Below the pieces are notes generated by a model. It saw only the letters and a program-made list of their open reading frames with translations. It was not told the DNA's origin and made no database searches. A program made the position numbers and the translations under genes. From NCBI RefSeq assembly GCF_029937755.1, contig NZ_JAPYPG010000004.1, positions 355,366 through 419,365 of the forward strand: a stretch of DNA of 64,000 bases. The letters are read 5' to 3'. This document shows, piece by piece, positions 1 to 8,547 of this stretch (position 1 is its first letter; each line of letters begins with the position of its first letter). The stretch comes from Henriciella sp. (lineage in GTDB: Bacteria > Pseudomonadota > Alphaproteobacteria > Caulobacterales > Hyphomonadaceae).

Positions 1-50
1 GATAACAGCCAACCTAACGGAACTGGCCCCTACTGCATAGAGGTAACTAC

Positions 51-773
51 TTAGGCATTCGCCTCGAACCGCTCTGTGCTGACCTCGAACCAGACCGTGT
101 CGGCATGCGCGAGACACGTGCCGTCAGGGCGGTAGAGCGCGGTACCAGCCACGTGCTTGCGGCCTTTCCCGCCCGTGCGCCAGGAGGCGATGATCAGCGG
201 CTCCCCGACCGCTGGGCGCTCAAGAATGTTGGCGTTCATTTCGCCCAGCAGGGCGCGGTCGACATCCGGCAGGGAGAAGCCGCCCGGACAGTCGAGCGCG
301 CTCCAGAGGATTTCAGGCCGGACCAGCCCGTCTTCGTCCGCAAAGGTTTCATGCGGCGTCCAGACCGTGGCGGCGGTGTCTTTACCATCAAGCTGCCCGC
401 AGAAGATACGCAGGCCCTCGCCCGGTTCGCGGTTACGGCCGCAGACGAAACAGACCGACTGCTCGCCTGCCCCGAAGGCGCGGGGGCGTTCAGAGGCTTC
501 CTTCGCGGCCTCGAAAGACGGGGCCGGGCGCGGGGCAATGGAGGTTTCCTCGGGCCGCGCGGTCATGATCAGCGTCTCGCCATCATGCAGCGTCGTGATG
601 CCATTCTCGCGGCCAAGCGCCAGCGGCGTCTCCAGCGGGATCGGTGCGTTGATGCGGATGGTGTGGGGGCCATCGAGATAGGCGGCGAGCAGGCCGGCCG
701 AATAGCCGCCATTGCCGTTGCCGGGCGGGCCGTTGAAGCTTCTGGGGATGGTGATGGTCTCGCGCGCGCCCAT
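51..773 (-). CDS. Conserved protein, probably tandem hotdog (thioesterase-like)
   Basis: 240 residues, no signal peptide and no membrane segment. The first half has a Gly/Asn-rich stretch (GNGNGGYSAGLLAAYL, about residues 18-34) that resembles the start of a hotdog helix. The second half begins with a CFVCGRNR segment (about residue 107) and then WSALDCPGGFS, again hotdog-like, so I infer two degenerate hotdog folds. The CxxC pair near residue 107 could bind a metal or be structural. The ATG is preceded by GAGAGGAG at good spacing. No operon partner is visible. The function is unknown; acyl-thioester hydrolysis is only an inference from the fold. Confidence 0.6.
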   Translation of the reverse strand: MGARETITIPRSFNGPPGNGNGGYSAGLLAAYLDGPHTIRINAPIPLETPLALGRENGITTLHDGETLIMTARPEETSIAPRPAPSFEAAKEASERPRAFGAGEQSVCFVCGRNREPGEGLRIFCGQLDGKDTAATVWTPHETFADEDGLVRPEILWSALDCPGGFSLPDVDRALLGEMNANILERPAVGEPLIIASWRTGGKGRKHVAGTALYRPDGTCLAHADTVWFEVSTERFEANA

Positions 774-840
774 AGCCGGAACTCCTCTCTGGAGGGCTGG
801 CGCTATCTACAATTGGTTATGATTGCAAGTTGACGCAGGC

Positions 841-1359
841 TCAGGCGAGCGGCTCGACCGGGATGAGCCATTTGTGCTGCATGCTTTCAAGGCTTTCGGC
901 GATATCATTATCATAGACCGCAACCGTATCTGCATGCCCGAAGCCCTTGGCATAATCCAGCACCGAGATGACCGTCGGCGTAATACGGAAGAACAGGGCC
1001 TGCCCCATTTCCGGCAACTCCATCTTCATGATCTGGGGGAAGCGTTTGAGCATCAGACGGGCGATGTCATTGATCTCCTCGTCGCTCGTCATCGGGTCCG
1101 CATAACCGGCGAGTGAGAGCCCCCGAATATGGCTCCAGTCCTTGTAGGGCGGCGACATGGTGATCGAGACGCGGCGGTCGCGGCGCATATTCTTCGCCTT
1201 CTGGCTATCAGCGCCGACCCCGATAAAGATCTCCAGCCCATCATGGACAAAAGACACTGTGGTCACCTGCGGAAAACCGTCCTCGCGCAGTGTGGCGATG
1301 GCCAAATCCTGACAGTCATTCATGATCTCAAGGGCCTTGGCTTGTAGCGCGTCTTTCAT
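841..1359 (-). CDS. Pyridoxamine 5'-phosphate oxidase-fold (general stress type) protein
   Basis: 172 residues. The N-terminal pattern (short helix, then DLAIATLREDGFPQVTTVSF and later DRRVSITMSPP) is the split beta-barrel of the PNPOx-like flavin-binding family. Such proteins bind FMN, F420 or haem-type cofactors. The short length and absence of a PLP-binding C-terminal extension argue against true PdxH. The ATG follows GGGAGA with 7-nt spacing. It is transcribed with the same polarity as its neighbours but separated by about 70-100 bp, so it is probably monocistronic. The substrate cannot be inferred. Confidence 0.8.
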   Translation of the reverse strand: MKDALQAKALEIMNDCQDLAIATLREDGFPQVTTVSFVHDGLEIFIGVGADSQKAKNMRRDRRVSITMSPPYKDWSHIRGLSLAGYADPMTSDEEINDIARLMLKRFPQIMKMELPEMGQALFFRITPTVISVLDYAKGFGHADTVAVYDNDIAESLESMQHKWLIPVEPLA

Positions 1360-1457
1360 CTGGCAGTCTCCCGGAGCAATTGGCCTGTGCGGGAGGGTGC
1401 CCGGGTCAGGAACGGCGCACCTTGATCGCTGTCAAATGCATCGCCCTGCACCAGCGC

Positions 1458-2156
1458 TCAGGCGCCTGCATTCATCCAGGCGTCCACCGCTTCGGCATGA
1501 ATGTGCGTGGTCGAGAAGACCGGCATGTCGCAATCCTCCTGGGAGGTGATCATGCAGAGTTCGGTGCAGCCGAGAATGACCCCATCGGCGCCCTGATCGC
1601 CATAGCGCGCGATCATGTCAGACATGGCCTCGCGCGACGCCGGCGTCACCACGCCTTCCACCAGCTCATCAAAGATGATGCGGCCGACCATGTCGCGGTC
1701 GTCCTTGCCGGGTATGATCGGCGAACCGGGGAAACGCTGGGCGAGCGCCGGGGCGAAGAAATCGCCGCTCATCACCCACGGCGTACCGAGCAGGAGGGGC
1801 CGGGCGACGCCCTTTGCCATCATCGCGTCGCTGAGGCTGTCGAGCATGTGGATCACCGGCAGGCCGGTCGCTTCGGCGACGGCTTCTGCGGCGACATGGG
1901 TGGTGCCGGAGGTGATGGCGATCGCCTCTGCCCCGGCCGCCTTCAGCGCATTGGCGCCCTTCACGACCTCGGCCTTGAAGGCGTCCCAGTTTTCGTCGTG
2001 GTAGTGGCCGATCATCACGCCATAATCGAGCATGAAGAACGCGCACCGCGCCGAATGCTGGCCGCCATGGCGCTCACGGGCATGGCCGTTGAGAAGCTCG
2101 TAATAGATTTTCGTGGCTTCGGGGCTTACCCCGCCAATCAGACCGACAAGAGACAT
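1458..2156 (-). CDS. Aspartate/glutamate racemase family protein with Ser/Cys catalytic pair
   Basis: 232 residues of the Asp/Glu/hydantoin racemase superfamily. The N-terminus GLIGGVSPEATKIYYELLN matches the family's GGxSxxAT opening. The second catalytic cysteine is present in GCTEL (Cys197). The first catalytic Cys, normally in CNTxH, is replaced: the segment reads TSGTTH, placing Ser83 at that position. The E. coli L-Asp/Glu-specific racemase is known to carry Thr at the equivalent site, so replacement need not abolish activity. Substrate and direction are uncertain. It stands alone, reading toward the PNPOx-like gene about 100 bp downstream. Confidence 0.8.
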   Translation of the reverse strand: MSLVGLIGGVSPEATKIYYELLNGHARERHGGQHSARCAFFMLDYGVMIGHYHDENWDAFKAEVVKGANALKAAGAEAIAITSGTTHVAAEAVAEATGLPVIHMLDSLSDAMMAKGVARPLLLGTPWVMSGDFFAPALAQRFPGSPIIPGKDDRDMVGRIIFDELVEGVVTPASREAMSDMIARYGDQGADGVILGCTELCMITSQEDCDMPVFSTTHIHAEAVDAWMNAGA

Positions 2157-2209
2157 GGCTGCGGTGTCTAGGCATTACACTGAAGCTTGTGAAGGCGGAC
2201 TGCCCAGCT

Positions 2210-3118
2210 TCAATCAGCGTCCGGACAGGCCACGACACTGGGACGCTTCATGGTTCCTTCCCAGGCCTTGAGCTTGCTGAGGTTCGCCGCTTCGGCCTCA
2301 TCGGGGTCTGGACGGCTCCCGGCGCGGTATTTCTCGATGAGAGCGAGGCCCTTATCGGCGAGGCAGCTGGCGTCGCGATTCCGGTCAAGGTCGTCGAGCT
2401 TTTCCGCCATGTCCATCAGGGCCTGCATCTCCTGCAGGGCGAGCGGGCGGGCCTGCTTGCCGCACGCAAGACGCAGCGCCTCCAGACGGGCGAGTGGGGC
2501 CCCGTGATTGTAGCCATCGGCGTTCGTTTCCAGCGCCGAGACAATGCCTTCCGCCTCGCGCAGCGCGCGAAGCTGGTCACGACTTGAATACGGACAGGTC
2601 TCGATGCTCTTGCGAAGGCGCGAGCCAACCGTGTAATCTCGCGATCCGCCAACGAGCACCAGCATCAGATTGGTCTTGAGCATCTCGTCCACATCCGCAC
2701 GCATGCCCTCGGTCGAGTAGGTTATAGGCTCGTACTGACCGACTTTCACGGTCACGTCTTCCTGCGCCGGAGCGTTGTCCTGGGCGATCACCGCCTCATA
2801 GGCCTCGACCAGCACACGGGGCGCCTGGTCAGACTGGGCCTTGCCGAGCCGCATGCCGATATCGGCCAGCATGCTTGCGGCAAGGCCGAGGGCGAAGCCA
2901 TTGTCCGGGCACTGCGCCACAGCCGCTGTGGCGATCCCGTAGGGCTTGCCGAGATCGTCATACTGGCCTGAAGAGAGGCCAATCATGGTCGTGAGCAAAG
3001 CCTTCTCGGCACCCTCAGGGCAAGGTTTGGATTCCCCCGTCCCGGAACTATCCTGAGCGGCCACCGGATATGCGGCGATGGCCATGACCAGCACGGCCAT
3101 GAAGATCTTGTGCAACAT
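2210..3118 (-). CDS. Exported hypothetical protein
   Basis: 302 residues. The N-terminus has a clear Sec signal peptide (MLHKIFMAVLVMAIAAYPVAAQ, with likely cleavage after AxA near residue 21). The mature part is alpha-helical and has several cysteines (in ...SKPCPEG, ETCPYSS, RLACGKQ, ASCLADKG), suggesting periplasmic disulfides. I recognise no known domain. The ATG follows GAGGGGA. It diverges from the gene at 3308; the spacer holds a near-perfect inverted repeat at 3219-3247. Confidence 0.65.
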   Translation of the reverse strand: MLHKIFMAVLVMAIAAYPVAAQDSSGTGESKPCPEGAEKALLTTMIGLSSGQYDDLGKPYGIATAAVAQCPDNGFALGLAASMLADIGMRLGKAQSDQAPRVLVEAYEAVIAQDNAPAQEDVTVKVGQYEPITYSTEGMRADVDEMLKTNLMLVLVGGSRDYTVGSRLRKSIETCPYSSRDQLRALREAEGIVSALETNADGYNHGAPLARLEALRLACGKQARPLALQEMQALMDMAEKLDDLDRNRDASCLADKGLALIEKYRAGSRPDPDEAEAANLSKLKAWEGTMKRPSVVACPDAD

Positions 3119-3218
3119 GAAAATCCCCTCGTTTGCGTCTCCCTCGAATACAGGCCTAGCGCAGGGAAGCCGGGGATTGCAAACTCCGGGACGGACCGGG
3201 AGGGGCAGCCGCCCGGAT

Positions 3219-3247
3219 GGTTAAAGGAAAAGCGTCTTCCATTAACC
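3219..3247. repeat. Inverted repeat in divergent promoter region
   Basis: Arms GGTTAAAGGAA and TTCCATTAACC are complementary at 10 of 11 positions around a 7-nt centre. The site lies between the divergent genes starting at 3118 (minus) and 3308 (plus), about 60 bp before the plus gene. It could be an operator or an mRNA leader hairpin; there is no T-tract to make it a terminator. Confidence 0.5.
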
Positions 3248-3307
3248 TTCTGTCGACCTCCATGCGCCAGCCTGCCCTCTGGCGACCCGCGGAACTGGAG
3301 AACAAGC

Positions 3308-4111
3308 ATGGCCATCGCAACCGCAGAAAGCACCGGCTCGAAAAGCCGGGCCCGGAGCAAATGGCGCCGCTTCAAGGTCGACCTCTGGCTGACCGACATG
3401 AACTTCACCGAGCTGGGCATCATGAAGCACACCCAGCATGAGGCCGCGTCCGACCAGTTCTCGCGTGACATGGAGATCATCGGCCAGATCAAGGATGATG
3501 GCGACCGCACCGGCATTCTCGCCTACCGGAAGGAAGCGTGGAAAGACGCAGAGGGCCTGCAGCGCCGGCTGATCATCAAGCAGTTCACCGACTCGATGAA
3601 CTGGAAAGCCTCCATGGAATTCATGATGGGCCGGTCGGTGCAGCTGTCCATGGGTGCACGCGGCTTTCCCGTCTGTGCGTACACGGTCAACCTGGCGCGC
3701 CATGACCAGCTTATCCAGCTTGAGCGCTCCGCGCTGAAGTGGCCGTTCATGCCGGAGCATTTTTCCTTCTTCATCGAGACCAAGGACGGCCCGCGTTTCT
3801 ATCGCCTCAGGCGCAATATCTTCGCGATCGGTGCGGACTATTCGCTTTACGACGACCGTGGACGGAAGATCGGCAATCTCGATCACCGGATCATCAATCT
3901 CGGCGGCTCATGGAAGGTGAAGATCCGCGAGGATGAGACCTATGGCACGCTGGAGACCGTCATCCAGCTGTTCTGCACCATGCTGCGCTACAATCATGAC
4001 ATGCGCGATCATGTGAAACGCACGGTCAAGGCAGTGCGCCGCGGCAAGGCCGGGCAGAGCCTCGATCATCACGAGACCAATCTTTACCACAATCCCCGCA
4101 AGTATCGCTGA
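3308..4111 (+). CDS. Conserved hypothetical protein, possibly LURP-one/scramblase-like fold
   Basis: 267 residues from the ATG at 3308, which follows CTGGAG. An in-frame start at 3110 exists, but it would overlap the divergent gene and add non-typical sequence. The protein is basic and has no membrane segment. The segment RFYRLRRNIFAIGADYSLYDDRGRKIGNLDHRI splits into repeated beta-strand units like those of LURP-one or tubby-like phospholipid scramblase folds; this is a weak visual resemblance. The C-terminus is His/Arg-rich (DHHETNLYHNPRKYR). Function unknown. Confidence 0.65.
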   Translation: MAIATAESTGSKSRARSKWRRFKVDLWLTDMNFTELGIMKHTQHEAASDQFSRDMEIIGQIKDDGDRTGILAYRKEAWKDAEGLQRRLIIKQFTDSMNWKASMEFMMGRSVQLSMGARGFPVCAYTVNLARHDQLIQLERSALKWPFMPEHFSFFIETKDGPRFYRLRRNIFAIGADYSLYDDRGRKIGNLDHRIINLGGSWKVKIREDETYGTLETVIQLFCTMLRYNHDMRDHVKRTVKAVRRGKAGQSLDHHETNLYHNPRKYR

Positions 4112-4119
4112 GGGCTTGG

Positions 4120-4551
4120 CTAGCGGCGCTTGTAGGTCAGCGCCATGGCGATGCAGTGGGCGAGTTCGGCGTCCGGCAGGGGTGCGTTTACATCCAGCAG
4201 CAGCGCGCGCGTGCCCTCGAACCGGAACATCTCACCATAGCGCTCGCGCCAGCCATCCACGAGGCTCGTCTGGCAATGGACGAGCAGCTTGATGGTGTCC
4301 GGCTCAGCCGGCTTCCAGCCGAGACGCACCGGTGTCCCGGACGCGGCGGCATAGGAGGGCTCACCCCATTTCAGCGTCTCGGTGAGCGGTCCCACGCCGG
4401 GGGTCGCCTCGGCGGTCTGAAGGATCAGCGCGCGCAGGGCATACCATTTATGCCGCACCCGTTCCGGAACAGCATCGAACGCCTTGCGTACCTTTTGCGG
4501 AGGCTGCTCGGACGCGGCCGGCTTGTCTGGTCTGGTTCCCGTCAGCGGCAT
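4120..4551 (-). CDS. DUF1801 (YdhG-like) domain protein
   Basis: 143 residues from the ATG at 4551, which has AAAGG 8 nt upstream; a GTG at 4560 is the alternative. The core WYALRALILQTAEATPGVG...TLKWGEPSY is the hallmark of DUF1801/YdhG proteins, a small SufE-unrelated fold of unknown biochemical role. It converges on the gene ending at 4111 and diverges from the SDR gene at 4614. Confidence 0.75.
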   Translation of the reverse strand: MPLTGTRPDKPAASEQPPQKVRKAFDAVPERVRHKWYALRALILQTAEATPGVGPLTETLKWGEPSYAAASGTPVRLGWKPAEPDTIKLLVHCQTSLVDGWRERYGEMFRFEGTRALLLDVNAPLPDAELAHCIAMALTYKRR

Positions 4552-4613
4552 TGCCCTCACCTTTCATGGCCCGCTCGCCGCGAAGCCTAGCAGACAAATG
4601 GAGATTTTCAGAC

Positions 4614-5375
4614 ATGGCAGACCCGAAAACCGTCATCATCACCGGCGCCGGCTCCGGCATTGGCGCGGCGACCGCGAAGCGCTTTTCGGCCGATGGCTGG
4701 AATGTCGTCCTCAACGGGCGCACGCGAGATAAGCTTGAAGACGTGGCGAAAGACCTGGCCGGCGACCGCACGCTGGTCATCGACGGGGATGTCTCGAATG
4801 CCAATGATGTCAGCCATCTTGTCGCCGAGACGGTCTCCCGGTTTGGCGGGCTCGACTGCCTGGTCAACAATGCCGGCATTGCGAAGATGGGCGCGCCGGG
4901 CGACCTGTCGCAGGATGATTTCCAGCAGCTTCTCTCGATCAATGTGACCGGCATTTACAACACCACGACCGAGGCCCTGCCGCACCTGAAAGACGCAAAA
5001 GGCTCAATCGTGAACACCTCGTCTGTGTCCGGCCTCGGCGGGGACTGGAAGATGTTCGGCTACAACACGTCGAAGGGCGCTGTCTCCAACATGACGCGCG
5101 CCATGGCGCTCGACCTCGGCAAGTATGGCGTGCGGGTGAATGCTGTCGCGCCGAGTGTGACGCGCACGCAGATGTCGGAAGGCATCCGCGAGGACGACGA
5201 GAAGATGTCGATGGTGAAGAACCGCATCCCGATGAAGCGCGCCGCCGAACCGGAAGAGATTGCCAGCGTGATCGCCTTCCTCGCCGGGCCAGATGCCGGC
5301 TTCGTCAATGGCGCCATCCTGCCGGTCGATGGCGGGCTGACCGCGTCGAACGGCCAGCCGAACTTCGACGGCTAG
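4614..5375 (+). CDS. SDR family oxidoreductase
   Basis: 253-residue classical short-chain dehydrogenase/reductase. The Rossmann glycine motif TGAGSGIG lies at residues 10-17, followed by NNAG near residue 83 and the catalytic Ser...Tyr-x3-Lys (SSVSG then YNTSK). The C-terminus PVDGG is typical of the FabG-like class. The start at 4614 has GGAG 10 nt upstream and avoids overlap with the divergent DUF1801 gene. The gene is isolated, so the substrate (ketone or alcohol, NAD or NADP) is unknown. Confidence 0.88.
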   Translation: MADPKTVIITGAGSGIGAATAKRFSADGWNVVLNGRTRDKLEDVAKDLAGDRTLVIDGDVSNANDVSHLVAETVSRFGGLDCLVNNAGIAKMGAPGDLSQDDFQQLLSINVTGIYNTTTEALPHLKDAKGSIVNTSSVSGLGGDWKMFGYNTSKGAVSNMTRAMALDLGKYGVRVNAVAPSVTRTQMSEGIREDDEKMSMVKNRIPMKRAAEPEEIASVIAFLAGPDAGFVNGAILPVDGGLTASNGQPNFDG

Positions 5376-5380
5376 TCTGA

Positions 5381-6136
5381 TTAGTCCGTATCGCCCTCGA
5401 GATAGCGCTCGGTGAAGTCGAGGAAGGCGTCCCAGCTCTTTTCGTCGGCGAGTTCCTGATAGCGATCCGAGCCGAAAACCGTCCAGGCGTGCGGCGCGCC
5501 GGAATAGATCTGGACTTCATAAGTCGCCCCGGCTTCTTCCAGCATGTCAGCCGTCTCGGCCGCCAGCGTGTTCGGAATGCCGCTATCGGCCCCGCCATGC
5601 ATGATCAGCACAGGCGCGCCGACGGCTTTGTAATCGGCCCCGTCCGGCGCATCGAGGCTGCCATGAAAGGTGGCGAAGCCAGCGATATTCTCATCCTCGC
5701 CGGAGCGGGCGAGTTCCAGCGTTGCGCCGCCGCCGAAGCAGTAGCCCATGACGATAGTCTGCGTTTCGCCGGAGACCTCTCGCGCCTTTTCCAGCCCGGC
5801 GAGGATTCGGGCGCGCATCATGTCCCGGTCATTATAGAGCTTGCCGACCTGTTCCTTGCGGGCCTCGGTAGTGTCCGGGCGGTTGTCCTTGCCATAGAGG
5901 TCGACCGCGAAGGCGTCATAGCCCTCATCGGCGAGCATTTCGGCACGTGTCTTTTCATAATCGTCGAGCCCGCCCCAGTCATGGATGATGAGGACAAGGC
6001 CTTTCGACTCGCGGGTGGCTTCAGCGAGATAGCCTTCATAGGCTTCGCCATCGACGTCATAGGTGACAGCCTCCCCGGCATGCGCCGAGAGGGCGAGGGC
6101 AGCGGTTGCGGTGAGCGATGTGATGAGGAAGCGCAT
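5381..6136 (-). CDS. Exported dienelactone hydrolase family protein
   Basis: 251 residues. A short signal peptide (MRFLITSLTATAALALSAHAG) is followed by an alpha/beta-hydrolase fold. The DLH signature is clear: IHDWGG oxyanion region, MGYCFGGG with Cys as nucleophile, and HAWTVFG containing the catalytic His. Family members hydrolyse dienelactones or other esters; export to the periplasm suggests a scavenging esterase rather than a catechol-pathway enzyme. It converges on the SDR gene with only 5 bp between stops. Confidence 0.85.
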   Translation of the reverse strand: MRFLITSLTATAALALSAHAGEAVTYDVDGEAYEGYLAEATRESKGLVLIIHDWGGLDDYEKTRAEMLADEGYDAFAVDLYGKDNRPDTTEARKEQVGKLYNDRDMMRARILAGLEKAREVSGETQTIVMGYCFGGGATLELARSGEDENIAGFATFHGSLDAPDGADYKAVGAPVLIMHGGADSGIPNTLAAETADMLEEAGATYEVQIYSGAPHAWTVFGSDRYQELADEKSWDAFLDFTERYLEGDTD

Positions 6137-6213
6137 GGGCGGGGTCCTTGTCCTGGTGGCGTGGGTTCGGGCTTTCCAAAGGTTAACCTAGCGCACGGCC
6201 CTGGCGTTCCAAA

Positions 6214-6762
6214 TCAGGTTTCGATCTCCCGCCATTCGCCTGGCGCCAGCCCGTCCAGCGTCCAGTCGCCAATACCGGCCCGGATAAGTCTCAGGGTGGG
6301 ATGGCCTATCGCCGCCGTCATGCGGCGGACCTGGCGGTTCTTGCCTTCTCGCAGGCCGATCTCGAGCCAGCAATCGGGCACGGATTTGCGGTAGCGGATG
6401 GGTGGATCGCGCTCCCAGAGGCCCGGCGGGCTCTCGATACGCTGAATCTTCGCAGGCCGTGTATGGCCATCCTTGAGATCAAGGCCTTTTCGAAACCCCT
6501 CCAGCGCCGCCTCTTCGGGAATGCCTTCGACCTGTGCCCAGTAGGTCTTTCCCATCTTGTGCTTCGGGTCGGCGATGCGCGCCTGCAGCCGGCCATCATC
6601 GGTGAGCAACAGCAGGCCCTCGCTGTCCTTGTCGAGGCGTCCGGCCGGATAGACCCCCGGCACATCGATAAAGGCAGACAGCGTCGGGCGGGCCGACCCT
6701 TCGGTGCCCTTGTCGGTGAATTGCGAAAGGACGCCGAACGGCTTGTTGAAGGCGATGAGCAT
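6214..6762 (-). CDS. rluE: 23S rRNA pseudouridine synthase of the RsuA/RluE group
   Basis: 182 residues. The N-terminus starts directly with the catalytic domain (no S4 domain), as in RluE. The catalytic motif [17 protein letters not shown] (about residues 41-57) holds the invariant Asp. The later segment GKNRQVRRM is the conserved C-terminal motif. RluE modifies U2457 of 23S rRNA in E. coli; the equivalent target is inferred here. It is downstream of the EF-hand gene but separated from it by a terminator. Confidence 0.9.
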   Translation of the reverse strand: MLIAFNKPFGVLSQFTDKGTEGSARPTLSAFIDVPGVYPAGRLDKDSEGLLLLTDDGRLQARIADPKHKMGKTYWAQVEGIPEEAALEGFRKGLDLKDGHTRPAKIQRIESPPGLWERDPPIRYRKSVPDCWLEIGLREGKNRQVRRMTAAIGHPTLRLIRAGIGDWTLDGLAPGEWREIET

Positions 6763-6800
6763 GGCGGCCTTGTGCGCAACGGAAGACTTTCACGCAACAG

Positions 6801-6821
6801 AAAACCCGCCATGAGGCGGGC
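6801..6821 (-). terminator. Rho-independent terminator of the EF-hand gene
   Basis: Read on the minus strand, CCCGCC and GGCGGG arms (6815-6820 and 6805-6810) around a TCAT loop are followed by TTTT (6804-6801). It sits about 35 bp after the stop of the EF-hand gene. Confidence 0.8.
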
Positions 6822-6853
6822 TCCCTGCACTCTACTGATCTCGAAAGGGGAGC

Positions 6854-7258
6854 TTACGAATTGTCGTAAGTTTCGAGATATTCGCTGAGTTCGATGTCGC
6901 CATCGGAGTCGGCGTCATAATCGGCAAACTGCTTGGTGTTATCACCATTGACGTTCTGCCAGTTGGCCCACTCGGCCTTTGTAATCAGGCCATCATTCTC
7001 TTCGTCGATGGCGAGGAAAACCTGGCTGGCTTTCAGCGCATTGACCTCGGACTCCATGGACGTCTTGGTCCAGTCCTGTTCGTCCATCTTCGCCGAAGCG
7101 TCATGTTTCATCGTGTCGCCGTCGTGCATCTCGGTAGCCGTCTCGTTCATTTTTTCGGCTTTCTCGGTGTCGCCGGACTTTTTCTCATGGTTGTCGGCGA
7201 GGGCCGGGGTGACGGCAAATGCGGTGGTTGCTGCGAGGGCTGTCATGATCCGTTTCAT
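6854..7258 (-). CDS. Exported EF-hand calcium-binding protein
   Basis: 134 residues from the ATG at 7258, which follows AAAGGAG. A signal peptide (MKRIMTALAATTAFAVTPALA) precedes a Lys/Glu/Met/His-rich linker (residues 22-65). Two EF-hand-like loops follow: DEENDGLITKAE and DADSDGDIELSE, with Asp/Asn/Gly/Glu in the ligand positions. It is probably a periplasmic Ca2+ buffer or sensor. An upstream in-frame extension to 7708 exists but runs into the neighbouring gene on the other strand and is rejected. Confidence 0.85.
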   Translation of the reverse strand: MKRIMTALAATTAFAVTPALADNHEKKSGDTEKAEKMNETATEMHDGDTMKHDASAKMDEQDWTKTSMESEVNALKASQVFLAIDEENDGLITKAEWANWQNVNGDNTKQFADYDADSDGDIELSEYLETYDNS

Positions 7259-7432
7259 GGCATCTCCTTTCATGTGATTGCGTATACCCAACCAACGGGA
7301 AAGGGGCCTGCGGTGTTCCGAAAAGGACTCGGTTCGGTGCCCCGGAAACATGATGAGGCGGCCCGATAAGCGATTGCACCTCAGGGAAAACCGTTTCACT
7401 CTCGGCTGCAAACATGACGGGGAGGGAAACCC

Positions 7433-7825
7433 ATGACAGCCATAGAAGCCGCCGGCCTTTACGCCGCACTGTGTCTCATCCTGATGCTGGCGCTGAAAAT
7501 CAATGTCGGGCGTGTGCGTCAGGCTGAACGGGTGATGTTCGGCGACGGCGAGAAGGAACCGCTGCAACGGGCCCAGCGCGTGCAGGGCAATGCGGTGGAG
7601 GACGTACCGGTCACGCTTGTTGCCCTGGTCAGCCTTGCCCTGATCGGCGGGCCGGTCTGGCTGGTTCACAGCCTTGGCGCGACGCTCTTCCTCGGCCGCG
7701 TCTTGCACGCCATCGGGCTTGGCGGATCGAGCGGCGGCAGCTTCGGACGCATGTGGGGCACGCTGCTCAGCGCCATCGCCATGCTGGCAACAGCGCTGGC
7801 CTGTCTGTGGTTCGTGATCGTCTGA
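7433..7825 (+). CDS. MAPEG family membrane protein
   Basis: 130 residues with about four membrane helices. The segment QRAQRVQGNAVEDVPVTL matches the RaQRAHxNaxEn-type signature of the MAPEG superfamily (microsomal glutathione S-transferase-like), and GRVLHAIGL corresponds to the conserved R-x-H helix. Bacterial members are of mostly unknown substrate. The gene converges on the ArsC-like gene with adjacent stops (7825/7826). Confidence 0.85.
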   Translation: MTAIEAAGLYAALCLILMLALKINVGRVRQAERVMFGDGEKEPLQRAQRVQGNAVEDVPVTLVALVSLALIGGPVWLVHSLGATLFLGRVLHAIGLGGSSGGSFGRMWGTLLSAIAMLATALACLWFVIV

Positions 7826-8170
7826 TCAGAAGACGGCCTGCACGTCCTTCGTCCAGCCGACATAGACATCCGCGCCGGTTTCGATGACGGGACGCTTGAT
7901 CAGCGTCGGGTTCTCGATCAGCAGCGCTTCGGCCTCGCCCTGCTCGACCTGCGACTTGTCATGCGTCGACAGGCTGCGCCAGGTGGTCGAACGCTTGTTG
8001 ACGAGGGCGTCCGGACCGACAGCCTTCAGCCAGGCCGGGACCTTTTTCGCGAGATCGGTGTCGGCGCGGATATCGACGAGGGTGACCTGATGACCATCCT
8101 TGTCGAGCGCGTTCATGGCTTTCTTGCACGTGTCGCAATTCTTCAGTCCATAGAGGGTAAGACTCGCCAT
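7826..8170 (-). CDS. ArsC/Spx-family thioredoxin-fold protein
   Basis: 114 residues from the ATG at 8170. The N-terminus LTLYGLKNCDTCKKA holds a CxxC motif, and VNKRSTTWR plus IKRPVIE are the later family landmarks, as in YffB-type proteins. These are related to arsenate reductase and Spx, but the YffB subgroup is not proven to reduce arsenate. No arsenic genes are nearby, so a redox role with glutathione is more likely. Confidence 0.85.
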   Translation of the reverse strand: MASLTLYGLKNCDTCKKAMNALDKDGHQVTLVDIRADTDLAKKVPAWLKAVGPDALVNKRSTTWRSLSTHDKSQVEQGEAEALLIENPTLIKRPVIETGADVYVGWTKDVQAVF

Positions 8171-8334
8171 GCTGCCGCTCCTGTCGTATCCGTTGGGTGT
8201 TTCTGGCGGCGATATTGGGGGCTTCGCCGTGTTTGCCAAGATGCCAGCCGGAACGTGGACGCCGCTCGCGGGTTAACCAAGAGCAACGAAACCGGATGCG
8301 GAGGGTATCCGGCCAGACCAAGGGATGAATTTTC

Positions 8335-8547
8335 ATGGGCAAATTTCTGTACGGACTTGTCGTCCTGTTCGCCGCTGTCTTCCTGGTGCTTCTCCTCTTC
8401 TTCCGCATCACGGACGGATCCTTCGCGGAAGCGGGTGCACGCATGGACCGGTTGCTTGGCGCAGCCGCTGAGGAAACTGGCGAAGCCACCAAGGAAATGG
8501 CGCGCGAAGCCGACGAGGCTGCCCGCGACCTGACCGACGGCGACTAG
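8335..8547 (+). CDS. Small single-pass membrane protein
   Basis: 70 residues. One N-terminal membrane helix (FLYGLVVLFAAVFLVLLLFF) is followed by an amphipathic, Ala/Glu-rich tail with a heptad look (AAAEETGEATKEMAREADEA). This may be a short coiled coil. The stop codon overlaps the stop of the convergent XRE gene (8544). I do not recognise the family. Confidence 0.6.
   Translation: MGKFLYGLVVLFAAVFLVLLLFFRITDGSFAEAGARMDRLLGAAAEETGEATKEMAREADEAARDLTDGD

Noticed and set aside
3110..3307. Extended N-terminus of the gene at 3308
   Set aside because: It would overlap the divergent gene's start and span the inverted repeat; the ATG at 3308 has the better ribosome site.
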